Below, in pieces: positions 63,725-64,000 of a stretch of DNA of 64,000 nt; within the stretch, counting starts at the first letter, position 1; each line of letters begins with the position of its first letter. Both the position numbers and the translations under genes were made by a program. The notes below the pieces were generated by a model. The model was not told the origin of the DNA. It ran no database searches and saw only the letters and a list, made by a program, of their open reading frames with translations. This stretch comes from Trueperella bonasi (lineage in GTDB: Bacteria; Actinomycetota; Actinomycetes; Actinomycetales; Actinomycetaceae): assembly GCF_030811535.1 (NCBI RefSeq), contig NZ_JAUSQX010000001.1, forward strand, positions 124,001-188,000, in the 5' to 3' direction.

Positions 63725-64000
63725 TTACGCCCGAAGCTCCGCACCGAATGCCTTAGCTGCAGCTTTGATCACCCTATTTCGAACGGACGTCATCTCCTCG
63801 GCGTTCAGCGTATGATCGGAGCGGAAACGCAGTGCAAACGCGAGCGATTTCTTACCCTGGGGTATCTGGTCACCTTCGTAAACGTCGAAAAGATGCACGT
63901 CTTCTAGCAGGGCGCCGGCTGAATCCTTGATAACGTTGGCAACCGCGGCGGCTGTCGTCGTCTCATCGACGACAAGCGCAATGTCTTCCTTGGCGGCAGG
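63725..64000 (-). CDS. pheT: Phenylalanyl-tRNA synthetase beta subunit, 3' end
   Basis: The last 91 codons of pheT; the rest lies beyond the right edge. The fragment is the C-terminal FDX-ACB (anticodon-binding) domain: DIALVVDETTTAAAVANVIK, LLEDVHLFDVYEGDQIPQGK and KSLAFALRFRSDHTLNAEE. It ends in ELRA and TAA at 63725. Confidence 0.92.
   Translation of the reverse strand, partial: PAAKEDIALVVDETTTAAAVANVIKDSAGALLEDVHLFDVYEGDQIPQGKKSLAFALRFRSDHTLNAEEMTSVRNRVIKAAAKAFGAELRA

Overview
The window is a moderate-GC actinobacterial chromosome segment (I judge roughly 53% GC by eye). Actinobacterial signs are a perfect TCGAAC-N4-GTTCGA LexA box ahead of an imuA-imuB-dnaE2 mutasome operon, the sufR-B-D-Rieske-C-S-U-T order, the tlyA-nadK-recN-steA-steB neighbourhood known from Mycobacterium and Corynebacterium, an rRNA spacer without tRNA genes, the corynebacterial-type glgA next to a divergent glgC, and an LPxTG surface protein. 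There are no mycolate genes here. Together this suggests Actinomycetaceae, for example an Arcanobacterium-like species; the genus is an inference.

Layout. 1-6.5 kb: a glutamate-cysteine ligase-like gene (cut by the window edge) coupled to a class I amidotransferase, aroE, a small membrane protein, an LppP/LprE-like lipoprotein, tRNA-Leu(GAG), a MazG-like pyrophosphohydrolase and a two-gene unknown operon. 6.5-12.3 kb: the SOS mutasome operon. 12.3-17.6 kb: a PEBP protein, trmL, an LPxTG protein with Pro-Glu repeats, a divergent XRE regulator, a TrmH-family methyltransferase and an SPFH/NfeD pair. 17.7-24.7 kb: an ABC ATPase, glgA/glgC, a broken DUF2087-like gene, serB, a SixA-like phosphatase and an ABC-F protein. 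24.7-31.3 kb: the complete Suf iron-sulfur operon under SufR. 31.4-42.9 kb: an eleven-gene, tightly overlapping operon running from an Arg/Asp/Gly-rich repeat protein through a HAD phosphatase, a 51-residue protein, tlyA, nadK, recN, steA, steB, a MraY-like membrane protein and murJ to a NUDIX hydrolase. 43-48.7 kb: a 16S-23S-5S rRNA operon on the minus strand with two tandem promoters. 48.7-61.1 kb: tyrS and arginine biosynthesis (argH; galE-OTC-MFS on the opposite strand; argC-J-B-D-R-G). 61.2-64 kb: a SorC-type regulator with a gpsA-like dehydrogenase, a carboxymuconolactone decarboxylase-like protein and the 3' end of pheT.

Most of the window is housekeeping sequence. I did not find a clear new defence or mobile system. 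The observations most worth a second look are the RGG-like repeat protein at the head of the tlyA/recN/steAB operon beside the rRNA operon, the reduced MraY-like protein coupled to steB and murJ, the ligase-amidotransferase pair at the left edge, an intrinsic terminator that overlaps the start of trmL, the large hairpin between the LPxTG gene and the XRE gene, and the gpsA paralogue coupled to its own regulator.
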